DNA of 64,000 nucleotides from Nitrospiraceae bacterium (GTDB lineage Bacteria; Nitrospirota; Nitrospiria; Nitrospirales; UBA8639). Below the pieces are notes generated by a model. It was not told the origin of the DNA. It saw nothing but the letters and a program-made list of their open reading frames with translations, and did not search any database. The stretch's first letter is position 1. Every line of letters starts with the position of its first letter. The stretch spans positions 186,001 to 250,000 of the forward strand of contig JACKFF010000003.1 of NCBI GenBank assembly GCA_020632595.1, read 5' to 3'. The position numbers were made by a program, and so were the translations under genes. This document shows, piece after piece, positions 18,258-28,115 of the stretch.

Positions 18258-20411
18258 TCAGGCCAGCTTTGCGTCTCGCTCCTTCCCTGCCTCTGAGAAC
18301 AGCGGCGTATAGGCACGCTTTACGTATTCTTTGAGCATGCGACGGGCACTAAACCTTGGAGCCGATGTCCGAATGGAATTTTTGACGACCGTACACCACC
18401 CATGTGGAACGCCATCAACACCACGGTCGTAATACAACGGAATCACCTCGTTTTCAAGTTTAGTATAGAGGCCGACCATATCCAGGTCGTCCTGTGCCCA
18501 ATCACCAAGTGGCTCTTCAGGGAGAGGCACTGCCCAGCCATTGCTTCCATCATAGCCTTCCTTCCACCATCCATCTAACACGCTCAAATTGGGCACGCCA
18601 TTTAAGGCGGCTTTCTGGCCGCTTGTCCCGCTCGCCTCTAACGGCGGGCGAGGATTATTGAGCCAGACATCGACCCCTTGCACCAAAAATTTGGCCACAT
18701 GCATATCGTAATCTTCGACAAAGGCAATATGGCCACCCAGATGGTGCGCTTTGGCAAATTGATAAATACGATGGATGAGTTCCCGCCCTGCCTGATCAGC
18801 AGGATGTGATTTGCCGGCAAAGATAATTTGAACAGGCCGCCATGGATTTAACAGAATCTGTTTCAGCCGGTCCAAGTCTGAAAACAACAACGTGGCACGC
18901 TTATAGGAGGCAAATCGCCTGGCAAAGCCCAGTGTCATCGAATGCGGTTCAAGAAACGCCCCGCTCGCTAACACCTGGATAGGCTCCATAGTCCCATCCA
19001 TCCACCCCATGCGGGCGCGCTGACGGATAAACGTCAACAGCTTTCGTTTCAAAAATTGCCGGACCTCCCAGATTTCCCCATCCGGCACCTCTTGCATGCG
19101 CTGCCACATGCTCGGATCGTCACACCGTTCACGCCAGTCAGAGCCAAGATATTTTTGATACAACACATCCATTTCCTGGGCAATCCACGTGGGGACATGC
19201 ACCCCATTGGTGACGCTATGAATAGGCACCTCCTGCAGCGGTCGTTCCGGCCACAAAATGTGAAACATTTTTTTTGAAACCTGTTCGTGTTCCTTGCTCA
19301 CGCCATTAATGAACGAGGCCAGGCGGATAGGCAATGTCGTCATATGGAATTGATCCGCTGATAATTCCGGATGACGCCCCAACGCCATAAAATCTTCCTG
19401 CGTGAGCCCTACCTCCTCCCACCACCATTGACAATGCTCACGAATAAGGTCTCCCGAAAAGACATCATGCCCGGCCGGGACAGGCGTATGGGTGGTAAAT
19501 ACGGTATTCTGGCGAACCTGAGCGGCCGCCTCCGACAGGGACAGCCCTTGTTGAAGTTGTTCCCGCATCCGTTCGACCAGAAAAAAGGCCGGATGTCCTT
19601 CATTGGCATGCCACACATCGGGATCACACCCCACCGCACGAAGGGCCCGCACACCGCCAATGCCCAACAACAACTCCTGACAAAGCCGTGTCCGGTGATC
19701 TCCTCCATAAAGCCGGGCAGTCAGATGACGATCCTCTGGTGAATTTTCCGGGGTGTCGGTATCCAAGAGATACAGCGAAACCCGGCCCACTTGGATCTGC
19801 CAGATCACGCAGGCGACCATTCGGGAGCCCAATTGGACTTGGACCTTTGCCAAATCCCCGGCCGGTGTCCGCGCCAACTTAATCGGCATCATCATCGGAT
19901 CGACCGAATCATACACGGCTTCCTGCCAACCATTGGTATCCACGACCTGTCGAAAATAGGCCTGGCTATACATAAATCCGACAGCCACCAGCGGCACTCC
20001 CAGGTCACTGGCTTCTTTAAGGTGATCACCAGCCAGAATCCCTAATCCCCCGCTATACAGGGGAACGGAACGATGCAAGCCGAATTCTGCAGAAAAATAG
20101 GCAATTGTGTGATTCTGCCACTGAGGATATGTTCGGCCAAACCAGTGGTCCTTGGCTTCCATATAAACATGAAACGCCTTCATCGCCTCGCGATACAGGG
20201 AAAGAAACACTACATCCTGCCCGAGAGCCTCCAACCGATCAGAGGCAATCTTCTGCAACTGCTTAATGGGATCGTGATACGTCAGTCGCCAGAGCGTGGG
20301 ATCAATATACGAAAAGACAGCCCGGCCCTCAGGAGACCAACTCCACCACACATTTTGAGCTAACTCAGAAAGATTACGAAATTCTTCCGTCAACGTACGA
20401 GTTTGATTCAT
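18258..20411 (-). CDS. glgP: Alpha-glucan (glycogen) phosphorylase
   Basis: Releases glucose-1-phosphate from alpha-1,4-glucan. 717 aa, matching the short phosphorylase type (about 700-850 aa) rather than the 800-aa MalP/GlgP of E. coli. Seen: AYFSAEFGLHRSVPLYSGGLG, GHPAFFLVERMR, TTHTPVPAGHDVF, SVTNGVHVPTW, FARRFASYKRA, and the pyridoxal-phosphate region EASGTSGQKAALNG with NLSVLDGWWKEGYDG. No other glycogen gene is adjacent. An earlier gene on this strand starts 118 bases upstream of it, so the two may share a transcript. Confidence 0.93.
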   Translation of the reverse strand: MNQTRTLTEEFRNLSELAQNVWWSWSPEGRAVFSYIDPTLWRLTYHDPIKQLQKIASDRLEALGQDVVFLSLYREAMKAFHVYMEAKDHWFGRTYPQWQNHTIAYFSAEFGLHRSVPLYSGGLGILAGDHLKEASDLGVPLVAVGFMYSQAYFRQVVDTNGWQEAVYDSVDPMMMPIKLARTPAGDLAKVQVQLGSRMVACVIWQIQVGRVSLYLLDTDTPENSPEDRHLTARLYGGDHRTRLCQELLLGIGGVRALRAVGCDPDVWHANEGHPAFFLVERMREQLQQGLSLSEAAAQVRQNTVFTTHTPVPAGHDVFSGDLIREHCQWWWEEVGLTQEDFMALGRHPELSADQFHMTTLPIRLASFINGVSKEHEQVSKKMFHILWPERPLQEVPIHSVTNGVHVPTWIAQEMDVLYQKYLGSDWRERCDDPSMWQRMQEVPDGEIWEVRQFLKRKLLTFIRQRARMGWMDGTMEPIQVLASGAFLEPHSMTLGFARRFASYKRATLLFSDLDRLKQILLNPWRPVQIIFAGKSHPADQAGRELIHRIYQFAKAHHLGGHIAFVEDYDMHVAKFLVQGVDVWLNNPRPPLEASGTSGQKAALNGVPNLSVLDGWWKEGYDGSNGWAVPLPEEPLGDWAQDDLDMVGLYTKLENEVIPLYYDRGVDGVPHGWCTVVKNSIRTSAPRFSARRMLKEYVKRAYTPLFSEAGKERDAKLA

Positions 20412-20529
20412 AGCATATACTCACAAAAAGATGGCATCATCCAAGGGTCAACAGTGAAGGATCTTCACCAACACTGGACACATGTTGAAGTGGTCAAAGA
20501 GAACACACAGAAGAGTCAATTAGAGAGGG

Positions 20530-21426
20530 TTAGGCATTCCCAACAGGTTGATTTGGATTCGTCCCCGATTGCGCCAACGAAGCCACAACCGCAAACCGCT
20601 CGCCCACGATTCGGGTCGCCCGGTTCATGTGCTTGGCCAATTCCTTGGCTTCATCAGGGGGAAGGTCGCGCCGAAATTGTGGATGAAGCCCCCACCAGGA
20701 TTCGACCTCTTCTCCCTGTGCGCGTGACACCACGCTGATCAACTTGATCAGGTTTTTCCCCGCTGTCTCTGCGCCACCGGATTGTGTCGAAGGGCTTCCT
20801 TTTTCAGTAGCCCCAGACGAACCGGCCCCTTCCGCTGCGGAGTGAGCCGCAGACGTCGCCGGTTGGACTTTGGGTTTAGTCGCATCTTCAAACAGGCTTT
20901 TGAGAGCGGGGACAACCGCGCTTCCACACAAAAATGCCGCAGCGGTAATTTCCTGCTTGCCCGGGGCTCCGGCTTTAGAGGCAATGCGTTCCGAAAAAAA
21001 CTGGAAATATTGATCCCGCTCTTTGGTTTGGTCTGTGACCACAAACTTAAATTTTTCATAGGTTTTTCGACTATCCGCCACCACCTGGCCAACGGACAGC
21101 GTCACTTCCATGTCATCGACTTCACTTGAACTCAAAGAAGGGGCCAGGACCGTTTTTAATTGATGGGCCACGGAATCTTCCAAACTATTCATAAATTCCT
21201 TTTGGCCCTGAATCGGGATATAAAATCCAGACAGGCGATCCACCAGGTTAAACAGCATACGCAGGAATTCCAAATAAATTTCCCATTCCTGCTTCCGCTG
21301 AAGCTTCATGGCGTGCTGCTGGTCAGACCGTTTGATCAGGCCGACCGATTCCCGGGCCACGCTCATCATGGTATGAGCAAGATCCTTCAGCACACTCTCG
21401 TAATTTTCTGCAGATTGTTTGGCCAT
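20530..21426 (-). CDS. Conserved-type protein of unknown function
   Basis: 298 aa from ATG 21426, which has CGGAG 6 bases upstream; a TTG two codons earlier is also open. No signal or membrane span. The N-terminal half is helical (YESVLKDLAHTMMSVARESVGLIKR, then a domain through VTDQTKERDQYFQFFSERIASK); the middle has an Ala/Ser/Gly-rich linker (about 200-230); the end is a helical DLPPDEAKELAKHMNR segment. I do not recognise the family. Upstream of glgP on the same strand. Confidence 0.65.
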   Translation of the reverse strand: MAKQSAENYESVLKDLAHTMMSVARESVGLIKRSDQQHAMKLQRKQEWEIYLEFLRMLFNLVDRLSGFYIPIQGQKEFMNSLEDSVAHQLKTVLAPSLSSSEVDDMEVTLSVGQVVADSRKTYEKFKFVVTDQTKERDQYFQFFSERIASKAGAPGKQEITAAAFLCGSAVVPALKSLFEDATKPKVQPATSAAHSAAEGAGSSGATEKGSPSTQSGGAETAGKNLIKLISVVSRAQGEEVESWWGLHPQFRRDLPPDEAKELAKHMNRATRIVGERFAVVASLAQSGTNPNQPVGNA

Positions 21427-21495
21427 GTTCAACTCCGTAATTGGCTAAAGTATAACCGAGGGCTCGTGACCTGTCCAAGCCTAATATGGAAGTGG

Positions 21496-21602
21496 TGAAA
21501 AAAGCCGCCAGTGGCGTTCTCGCCACTTGGCCGTGCTCACGTACTACTTGTACGCTCCGCTCGCCCAAGTAGCTGCGCCCTTACTGGACGAGCCTTTTTG
21601 AA
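21496..21602 (+). repeat. Intergenic repeat, family A, copy 1
   Basis: About 107 bases beginning TGAAAAAAGCCGCCAGTGG and ending GAGCCTTTTTGAAC. It contains a GTGCTCACGTACTACTTGT block with GC-rich flanks that can fold. A second copy lies at 28606-28737 in the opposite orientation; the two share the whole layout (AAAAAAGCCGCCAG, GTTCTCGCCA, CGTGCTCACGTAC, GTACGCTCCG, CTGGACG). Looks like a non-autonomous genomic repeat. Confidence 0.8.
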
Positions 21603-21791
21603 CACTCCCCCATTGTTTTCATTTGCTTTTAGCCACTCATCTGCTCCGGAAAAGGGGAACATATTCCAAAATTCAACAGACCTCATATCGCCCGCGTTGC
21701 AACCCACCACCACGTATGCTATACACGGCCAAAGGCCTTCAAAAGACGAAACCCGGGTGCATATCTCCCGTCAATTCCTGCCCATGGATTC

Positions 21792-23804
21792 ATGGATTCC
21801 ACGTCGCCATCATCCAAAGTTTATGTCCTGAAACGTCCTCTGGAGGAGTCCACTCCGCCAAAATTATCGCGTAATTACGCGGAAGAATTGAATCCCCAAC
21901 AACTGGCCGCCGTGGAAGCCGTGCAGGGCCCGGCCCTGGTCATCGCCGGGGCCGGCAGCGGGAAAACGCGCACCCTCGTGTACCGGGTCGCCAGGCTTAT
22001 CGACCTGGGCATTGTGCCCAGCTCCATTTTACTCCTGACCTTTACCCGAAAAGCCTCCCAGGAAATGCTCAGCCGGGTCGGACTCCTCATCGGACTCCGC
22101 GCCCAGCAGGTCGGCGGTGGAACCTTTCACTCAATGGCCAATATCCTCCTGCGACGATATGGCCGCCCCGTCGGACTGGAACCAGGGTTCACCATACTCG
22201 ATCGGGGCGATTCAGAAGATTTACTGAGCCTCCTCCGTGGTCAATTGGGGCTTAACGACATCGGCAAACGGTTCCCCCGCAAACATACCCTGGCCGAAAT
22301 ATTCGGGAAAACAGCCAACACACTGGAAAGCCTGGAAGACATTGTCATTAACGAATACAGCCACTTCGGGGAGTATCTGGGAGAACTCCAGAAACTCCAG
22401 GCCGCCTATGACGCAGCCAAGCGCCAACGGCAACTGGTTGATTACGACGACCTCTTAGTCAAACTCCTCGAACTCCTGGTCATCGACCAACAGGCCCGGG
22501 AAACCATTAGTCAAATCTTTCGCTATATTCTGGTGGATGAATATCAAGACACCAATCGCCTGCAAGCCTCACTGGTCCGCAATCTGGCGGCTACCCATGA
22601 CAATGTCATGGTGGTGGGCGACGATTCCCAATCCATCTATGCCTTTCGCGGTGCCACCTTCCGCAACATCATGGAATTTCCCGATCTCTTCCCGGGTACG
22701 ACCATCTACAAATTGGAGGAAAACTACCGGAGCACGCAACCGATTCTCCAACTGGCGAACAAGCTCATTGAAGCGGCGCCCGAAAAATACAGCAAAACCC
22801 TCTTCACACGAAAAGGAGAGGGCCCATTACCCACGGTCGTGGAGGCGATGGGAGAGAACGCTCAATCGCGATTCATCGCTCAAAAAATTCTGGAATTACG
22901 GGAAGAAGGGATCCCCTTACATGAGATCGCCGTGCTGTTCCGATCCAGCTTTCATGCCTTTGACCTCGAATTGGAACTCACCCGGCGAAACCTTCCCTTT
23001 ATTAAACGAGGCGGGTTCAAATTCATTGAAACCGCCCATGTCAAAGACCTGATGGCCCACTTGCGGGTCATGCACAATCCCTTGGACACCATCAGCTGGA
23101 ACCGGCTCCTCTTGCTCCTCGAAGGGGTGGGCCCCAAAAAAGCCAAGGATCTGATCGCGTCCATCCTCCAGGCCCATGGCCAGTATGAAGTTCTGAAACA
23201 CAGCACCGGCCGCTCCGCCTCGGGATTGCGGCACCTGGCCGCCACACTGGACCAGTTAACGGAAAATCCCCTCACCCCTGCCGTGCTGCTCGGAGAAATG
23301 ATGGAATACTATGTCCCTCTCCTCAAAGATCAGTATGACGATTATCCCAAACGGATTCGAGACCTGGAACATTTATCCGTCATGGCGGAACGTTACGAAA
23401 GTCTCAACGATTTCCTGGCCGATCTCACGCTCGAGCCCCCGAATGAAAGTGTGGTGGACGTCGAAGCCCCCGATCGGGACGACGAGCGGTTGATTCTTTC
23501 AACTATTCACTCGGCCAAGGGATTAGAATGGCAATGCGTCTTTGTCATCTGGCTCGTGGACGGACGGTTTCCTTCAGCCTACTCATTCATGGGCCCCGAA
23601 GAACTGGAAGAAGAACGCCGACTGCTCTACGTGGCGGTCACCAGAGCCAAACATCACCTCTTCCTCACTTACCCCATCAATGTGTACGATAAAATGACGG
23701 GGTCCGTCCTCACGAAACCCTCACGGTATCTGGATCACATCCCGCCATCCTATTTCGACACCTGGAGTTTAGTTGAAGAAGATCAAACCTATTCCTGGAG
23801 GTAA
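21792..23804 (+). CDS. UvrD/Rep-like superfamily 1 DNA helicase
   Basis: 3'-5' DNA helicase of repair or replication restart. 670 aa, similar in size to Rep/PcrA. Walker A AGAGSGKT at 52-59, TFTRKASQEM (motif Ia), LVDEYQDTNRLQ (motif II) near residue 250, GDDSQSIYAFRGA (motif III), LEENYRSTQ (motif IV), STIHSAKGLEWQCVF (motif V) and RRLLYVAVTRAKHHL (motif VI). The C-terminus is short, without the long tail of UvrD. More GC-rich in wobble positions than the Tol operon. Next gene starts 4 bases after the stop. Confidence 0.92.
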   Translation: MDSTSPSSKVYVLKRPLEESTPPKLSRNYAEELNPQQLAAVEAVQGPALVIAGAGSGKTRTLVYRVARLIDLGIVPSSILLLTFTRKASQEMLSRVGLLIGLRAQQVGGGTFHSMANILLRRYGRPVGLEPGFTILDRGDSEDLLSLLRGQLGLNDIGKRFPRKHTLAEIFGKTANTLESLEDIVINEYSHFGEYLGELQKLQAAYDAAKRQRQLVDYDDLLVKLLELLVIDQQARETISQIFRYILVDEYQDTNRLQASLVRNLAATHDNVMVVGDDSQSIYAFRGATFRNIMEFPDLFPGTTIYKLEENYRSTQPILQLANKLIEAAPEKYSKTLFTRKGEGPLPTVVEAMGENAQSRFIAQKILELREEGIPLHEIAVLFRSSFHAFDLELELTRRNLPFIKRGGFKFIETAHVKDLMAHLRVMHNPLDTISWNRLLLLLEGVGPKKAKDLIASILQAHGQYEVLKHSTGRSASGLRHLAATLDQLTENPLTPAVLLGEMMEYYVPLLKDQYDDYPKRIRDLEHLSVMAERYESLNDFLADLTLEPPNESVVDVEAPDRDDERLILSTIHSAKGLEWQCVFVIWLVDGRFPSAYSFMGPEELEEERRLLYVAVTRAKHHLFLTYPINVYDKMTGSVLTKPSRYLDHIPPSYFDTWSLVEEDQTYSWR

Positions 23805-23808
23805 GACA

Positions 23809-24717
23809 GTGTCATATTTCGGTCGGATGTTGGGCCTGGCCATTCTGGTCAGCCTGATAAGTGTGAACATGCCAAGCCAAGCCCGGTCCGCTGAGGACAC
23901 CAATTCAAGTCGTCCTAACCCTCGTCATCCGTGGCCTGCCCTTCTGCAGCAAGCCGACACCCTGGGGCTGCCAACAGGGTTTCTCAAACACATCGACCCC
24001 AAATTTGTCACCGTACACTTTGAAGACCTCCGCACGTACGCCGCAGAATATCATCCGCACGATCACACCATGATTCTCAATCTGCGGCTGTCCTTTAATG
24101 AGGCCGGCGGCGCTTTGGCCGATCTCGCACGGATGACCCATCATGATGTCGCTCTGCTTTATCATGAACTCCTCCATGCCTATCTGGACTATCTCTACGC
24201 CACCGACCATGGACAAGCTTTGACCGCGGAAGACCAGAAGGTCTTGGAGGCAGCCAACAAGCAGATGGCCTGTCATTACCGCTTTGTCCGGATCAATCCT
24301 ATCCGACAGCTCAAAGGGGCCACTGAACTGCGATTTCTCTCGGATCAGGATACGTGGGAAGTCATGAATGAAACCTGGGCGGTCTTTGTGGGCTGGGTGC
24401 TATGGACTAAATTGGAACTCTTCCAGGATCACCTGACCACAAAAAGCTGGACACCCGCACTCATTGAGCAATGGACCCAACGGTTAACGGATGCGGTGAA
24501 ATCCGGTGAATTATTGGGCTATTACGAACCCGATGATCCGGAGGAACGCCAGATCGCCCGTAAACGCTTCATTGCCCCTTCCAATGGCCTCACCCCGCAA
24601 GACGTCGAACTATTATTAACCACAGTCCTAGGGGAACCCCCCGAACTGGTCCAGGCCTCCACCGCGGTCTTTGAGGAGTACCAAACCAGCATGGAACCGG
24701 CTCCCTCCTGCGAATAA
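23809..24717 (+). CDS. Secreted protein with HELLH metallopeptidase-like motif
   Basis: Start GTG 23809 is chosen: GGAGG at 23797-23801 lies 7 bases upstream and a signal peptide follows directly (FGRMLGLAILVSLISV, cleavage near QARSA); an in-frame TTG at 23773 would overlap the helicase. 302 aa. VALLYHELLHAYLDYL carries HELLH (about 119-123), the zinc-binding pattern HExxH, in a helical context. A third ligand is not obvious; candidates are in NETWAVFVGW. Peptidase activity is therefore plausible, not shown. Translationally close to the helicase gene, though no functional link is clear. Confidence 0.75.
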   Translation: MSYFGRMLGLAILVSLISVNMPSQARSAEDTNSSRPNPRHPWPALLQQADTLGLPTGFLKHIDPKFVTVHFEDLRTYAAEYHPHDHTMILNLRLSFNEAGGALADLARMTHHDVALLYHELLHAYLDYLYATDHGQALTAEDQKVLEAANKQMACHYRFVRINPIRQLKGATELRFLSDQDTWEVMNETWAVFVGWVLWTKLELFQDHLTTKSWTPALIEQWTQRLTDAVKSGELLGYYEPDDPEERQIARKRFIAPSNGLTPQDVELLLTTVLGEPPELVQASTAVFEEYQTSMEPAPSCE

Positions 24718-24866
24718 AATCGGGGCCTCCGGCAGGTAGACATCACCTAAACATCCATGCTAGCTTCAGAACTTTTCCGGGGCGGTTGCCTTCTGTTTTT
24801 CCTCTCTGATGTCGGAGAGGCCACAAGAACTAGAGGCCGGATGTAATTGTACATGAACACAATCTT

Positions 24867-24942
24867 GCGCCTGTAGCTCAGTGGATAGAGCACTTGCCTC
24901 CGGAGCAAGGGGCCACAGGTTCAAATCCTGTCAGGCGCACCA
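24867..24942 (+). tRNA. tRNA-Arg (anticodon CCG)
   Basis: Acceptor arms GCGCCTG (24867-24873) and CAGGCGC (24932-24938) pair, then A and encoded CCA. Anticodon stem CTTGC/GCAAG encloses CTCCGGA, giving CCG. 76 nt. Confidence 0.93.
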
Positions 24943-25050
24943 TGCACATGAGTAATTCGACTTTCCTCTTTCTTAAAAAAAAAAGGCCTAGGAAGAGGCA
25001 GATTCGAAATGCTTTCTCCTTATGTAAGTTGGGCAACGAAAAAGGGTTCA

Positions 25051-25095
25051 AAATCCCCCTCCTTTGTAAGGAGGGGCTAGGGGAGGTAGAATTTT
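25051..25095. repeat. Small palindromic intergenic repeat
   Basis: CCCCTCCTT followed by a short TGT loop and AAGGAGGGG forms a perfect hairpin, inside a larger AAATCCCCCT...AGGGGAGGTAGAATTT inverted frame. It resembles the widespread short 'CCCCTCCTT' palindromic repeats of many bacterial genomes. Only one copy in the window. Confidence 0.45.
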
Positions 25096-25160
25096 CCGAT
25101 AATCAGTAATGGTTCTGGAAAAACCCTAAATATTTTCATAAAATATTTTGCATCTCGGTG

Positions 25161-25236
<76 letters not shown>

Positions 25237-25878
25237 GATCCCAACATCTAGACCTACACCAATCCAATACGAAACCAAATTACTCTTGGGAGAACGCACA
25301 ACATCAAAGAGCGTTTCTCCCCAATTTCTCGACATCCTTCCGGACAGAACCTTTCATTCATCTGGTCTTTTGAGTTCCCATTTCTCAGGTATCAGCACTC
25401 GATCATGTTCGCCGTCTGGTGAAGGCAATGTGACAGTCCTAGGCACATTGGTCGACACGAAGTCTCCTTGGACTCCAAAACTCAGTCAGTGTTTCAAGAC
25501 AGCATGATCATCACTCACTCTAAATGAACCAGAGATGTTCACTTCGGGAGTTTGCGCTGTGACCTAAAGCTTTCGCATCCGAAGGTGTGAGGTCCTCAAG
25601 AAATTTCCCACCAAAGATTAAGAAAAGGATGAACGGTCCTCAGAAAGCCGACACAAGATTTCTCTCGATAACTTCGAAGTTCCTTCACCTCTTCAGGGGA
25701 GAAATTCATTTCTGCTCCCCCCCTTCATCCAATTTGACCATTTCAGCATTCATCGCTGATAGACGAGGCATGCCTGCTCATCAGCATAAACTCGATTCAT
25801 AAAAAACATCAGGTCAGAATTAGTAAGTGTCCTTCTGGGACACGCTTCTATAGCAGGAAACCAATCCATTTTTTTTGG
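25237..25878. other. Intergenic stretch, no supported gene
   Basis: Several short open frames (up to 73 codons) overlap here in different frames, none with a domain or good ribosome site. I see nothing else. Confidence 0.5.
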
Positions 25879-25907
25879 TTGAAAGAGTGTGGTTAATCAT
25901 TTATCCT
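25879..25907 (+). promoter_or_regulatory. Promoter candidate of the lipoprotein gene
   Basis: TTGAAA (25879-25884), 17-base spacer, TATCCT (25902-25907), about 50 bases before the TTG start at 25958. Moderate matches only. Confidence 0.35.
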
Positions 25908-25957
25908 TTTTTCACCTTCCAAAATAATTATTCATCAATAAAGTAAAGGAGGGAGTT

Positions 25958-26635
25958 TTGACACTAAAGAAACACAAAGTCATCCTGCTTACAGTCCTCT
26001 CTGCGTTCTTTGCGTCTTGCTCGCTTATTGAACGCCTTGAGTTTGGACCTACAAACACTGGATTTTTTTCTGCAGATGACCTCCCTTCCTATCGGAACAA
26101 TTACCAGCGGATATCCAGTTATCAATTCAACCCCGGGTATGGGGAATTTCACATAGGTCGCGGTCGCGTGAAGATGACCGGCATGTATTCGCTCCAAGAT
26201 TCAACAACTGCGGGTTTGACTCAACTGGGCCAGATCGATTTGGTCATCGACTTTAGCGACAGGGATGAACCCAGGCCAGGCACGGTCGAAGTTCCGATTG
26301 TCGAGGGCCAAATCAGCCGAGTGACGAATTTGGGTGGAGCAGAAATTCCCGAGGTCGGAATCGGGTGGGAAGGAACCTTGCCGATCACCGGATCCGTGTC
26401 GCTTACCGAATCTGATGGCACACGTAATCCCCCGCAACTGATCTCATTTGAGGCCAAAGGAACCCTTCGGTCGATCTCCGCCGATGGTGGAGACGGTTCT
26501 GCACGGCTGGTTGAGTTGTCCTTTTCGGGGACCTTTAAGAAGGAAGTAGAACTTGGGAGCTTCCTCTTCGCAGCAGCAGGAAAAATCGATTCGACGAGCG
26601 GAGAATCGGATTTCTATCTGGAGAAGGTGCGGTAA
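25958..26635 (+). CDS. Lipoprotein of unknown function, TTG start
   Basis: 225 aa. The start is TTG 25958: AAGGAGGG (25947-25954) sits just upstream and the signal peptide begins at once (KKHKVILLTVLSAFFASC), with a lipobox FFASC. The mature part is beta-rich, with motifs GEFHIGRGRVKMTG and LVIDFSDRDEPRPG that suggest a lipocalin-like or beta-sandwich fold, but I recognise no family. Lies alone between two identical tRNA-Lys genes, 45 bases before the second. Confidence 0.75.
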   Translation: MTLKKHKVILLTVLSAFFASCSLIERLEFGPTNTGFFSADDLPSYRNNYQRISSYQFNPGYGEFHIGRGRVKMTGMYSLQDSTTAGLTQLGQIDLVIDFSDRDEPRPGTVEVPIVEGQISRVTNLGGAEIPEVGIGWEGTLPITGSVSLTESDGTRNPPQLISFEAKGTLRSISADGGDGSARLVELSFSGTFKKEVELGSFLFAAAGKIDSTSGESDFYLEKVR

Positions 26636-26680
26636 GGAGATCGCAGCCGGTGGATTTTCTCAACCTTCTCCGTTTCGGCG

Positions 26681-26756
<76 letters not shown>

Positions 26757-27491
26757 AAAATCATTAGGTTACAAACCACAGACCTCCGTCACGTCGCCGC
26801 CCGGACACCATGTACCGGTGGAAGGCAGCCATTTTCCGTCACGGCAACTCTGGCCTTCTCTCTCTTCAATCTTTTCCAGTCTCAAATAGTTCTGACAAAG
26901 CCCGGATTATTTTGGAATGGTAATGCCTATTTTCTTCCAAGAAACTTCCGCTTTGAAAGTCGTCCAACCTTCAGGAGCTAGTGCATAATTCCCGCCGATT
27001 CCCTACTAAACCGCCACAAAAACGCCTTCATCAGGACCGGAAGAGAATGGACCAAAAAATCCCTATCCGATCGACTCGGAAAAATGAAATCTGCCATCAC
27101 GGGCATCCATCCGAGTGGTAATCTGACCAGGAAGATGACGATCGTGCAGCAGAAACCACAACCCGCCTATTCCATCCCTGTGGCGATGGTGGCGGATATC
27201 CTGTTAGGAGGCACGGCCGCGGATGCCGCGGCAGTGGCAATGGAAACCCATACCACGTCGGGACAGACGCCCAACAAGACTTCAATCCTCTCCCAACCCC
27301 CTACCCAAAGGTAAGCACATCTGTCATGGCCTTTTCGACCTAAGGCTGTTTCCCAGAGATATCGTAAGAAAAGCTGAGCTGTCCCTGTTGTTTGGCCACT
27401 GTGAATTTTAGGTTTGGCGAAGGTGCTTAACGAAACAAGGCCGGGGAGCCTTCTACTTTTTCCAGGACATCAGAAGTGATAGGATTTCTTT
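26757..27491. other. Intergenic stretch, no supported gene
   Basis: A 76-codon frame starting at 27084 has an Ala/Thr-rich product without domain or ribosome site. Nothing else recognised. Confidence 0.45.
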
Positions 27492-28115
27492 ATGATCCGC
27501 CATGTCCTCCTACTCGTATTTGGTCTGTTTGCGCTGTTGGGCCAGGAATTGGCAGCCCAGACCGAGGGCGTAGTCCTTGAGCGGCGATATTTTTACAAAC
27601 AAGGGATTGTCGGGGTGTTCGGTATCGACGGAGAGTTTAACCCGGGTCGCTATAAATGGTCGATTCTTACGCCTTCGCAAAACTCGCTCCCGGGACTACC
27701 CGCTTATGTGGATCCCAATCGCATTCTCCCATTCCCGGAAACCTCCCAACTGCCGGAGACATCCACCTTTTCTGCACTTGTGTACCAGGGCTGCTCCGAG
27801 AGTGACCAGTGCGAGTTTTCTTTCCAACAGACGAACGCACCTGCAGTGAAACGCCTAGTCATCCGACTGGCGGGCATCCGAACTCCGCACATCAAGGCGT
27901 CCTGTGAACAAGAAACGTTGTTGGGCCGACAGGCCCAGCAACTCATCCATGGATTTCTTTCATCCGCCGTTCACATTGAGCTCATCTCCTCCTCGATAGA
28001 CCGGAGAGAAATCGTGGGACGGTTGGTTGCTGATGACCAGGATCTTTCCGAGCTCTTGGTCAGCCAGGGACTTGCCATTCCCGTTAGGGAAGGGAAAAGG
28101 GATTGGTGCTCATAG
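27492..28115 (+). CDS. Secreted SNase-fold protein with replaced active-site residues
   Basis: 207 aa with a signal peptide (MIRHVLLLVFGLFALLG, cleavage near LAAQ). Residues 118-206 align by eye with staphylococcal-nuclease-like domains: VIRLAGIRTPHIKASCEQE, ELISSSIDRREIVGRLVADD, DLSELLVSQGLAIP. The Arg pair is kept (R125, R177), but the Ca-binding Asp of the usual RL-x-x-(I/V)-D-TPE motif is R130 and the catalytic Glu is H133. So it is probably not an active nuclease and may bind nucleic acid or protein. The first 110 residues are an unrecognised secreted domain. AGGA precedes the ATG. Confidence 0.75.
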   Translation: MIRHVLLLVFGLFALLGQELAAQTEGVVLERRYFYKQGIVGVFGIDGEFNPGRYKWSILTPSQNSLPGLPAYVDPNRILPFPETSQLPETSTFSALVYQGCSESDQCEFSFQQTNAPAVKRLVIRLAGIRTPHIKASCEQETLLGRQAQQLIHGFLSSAVHIELISSSIDRREIVGRLVADDQDLSELLVSQGLAIPVREGKRDWCS

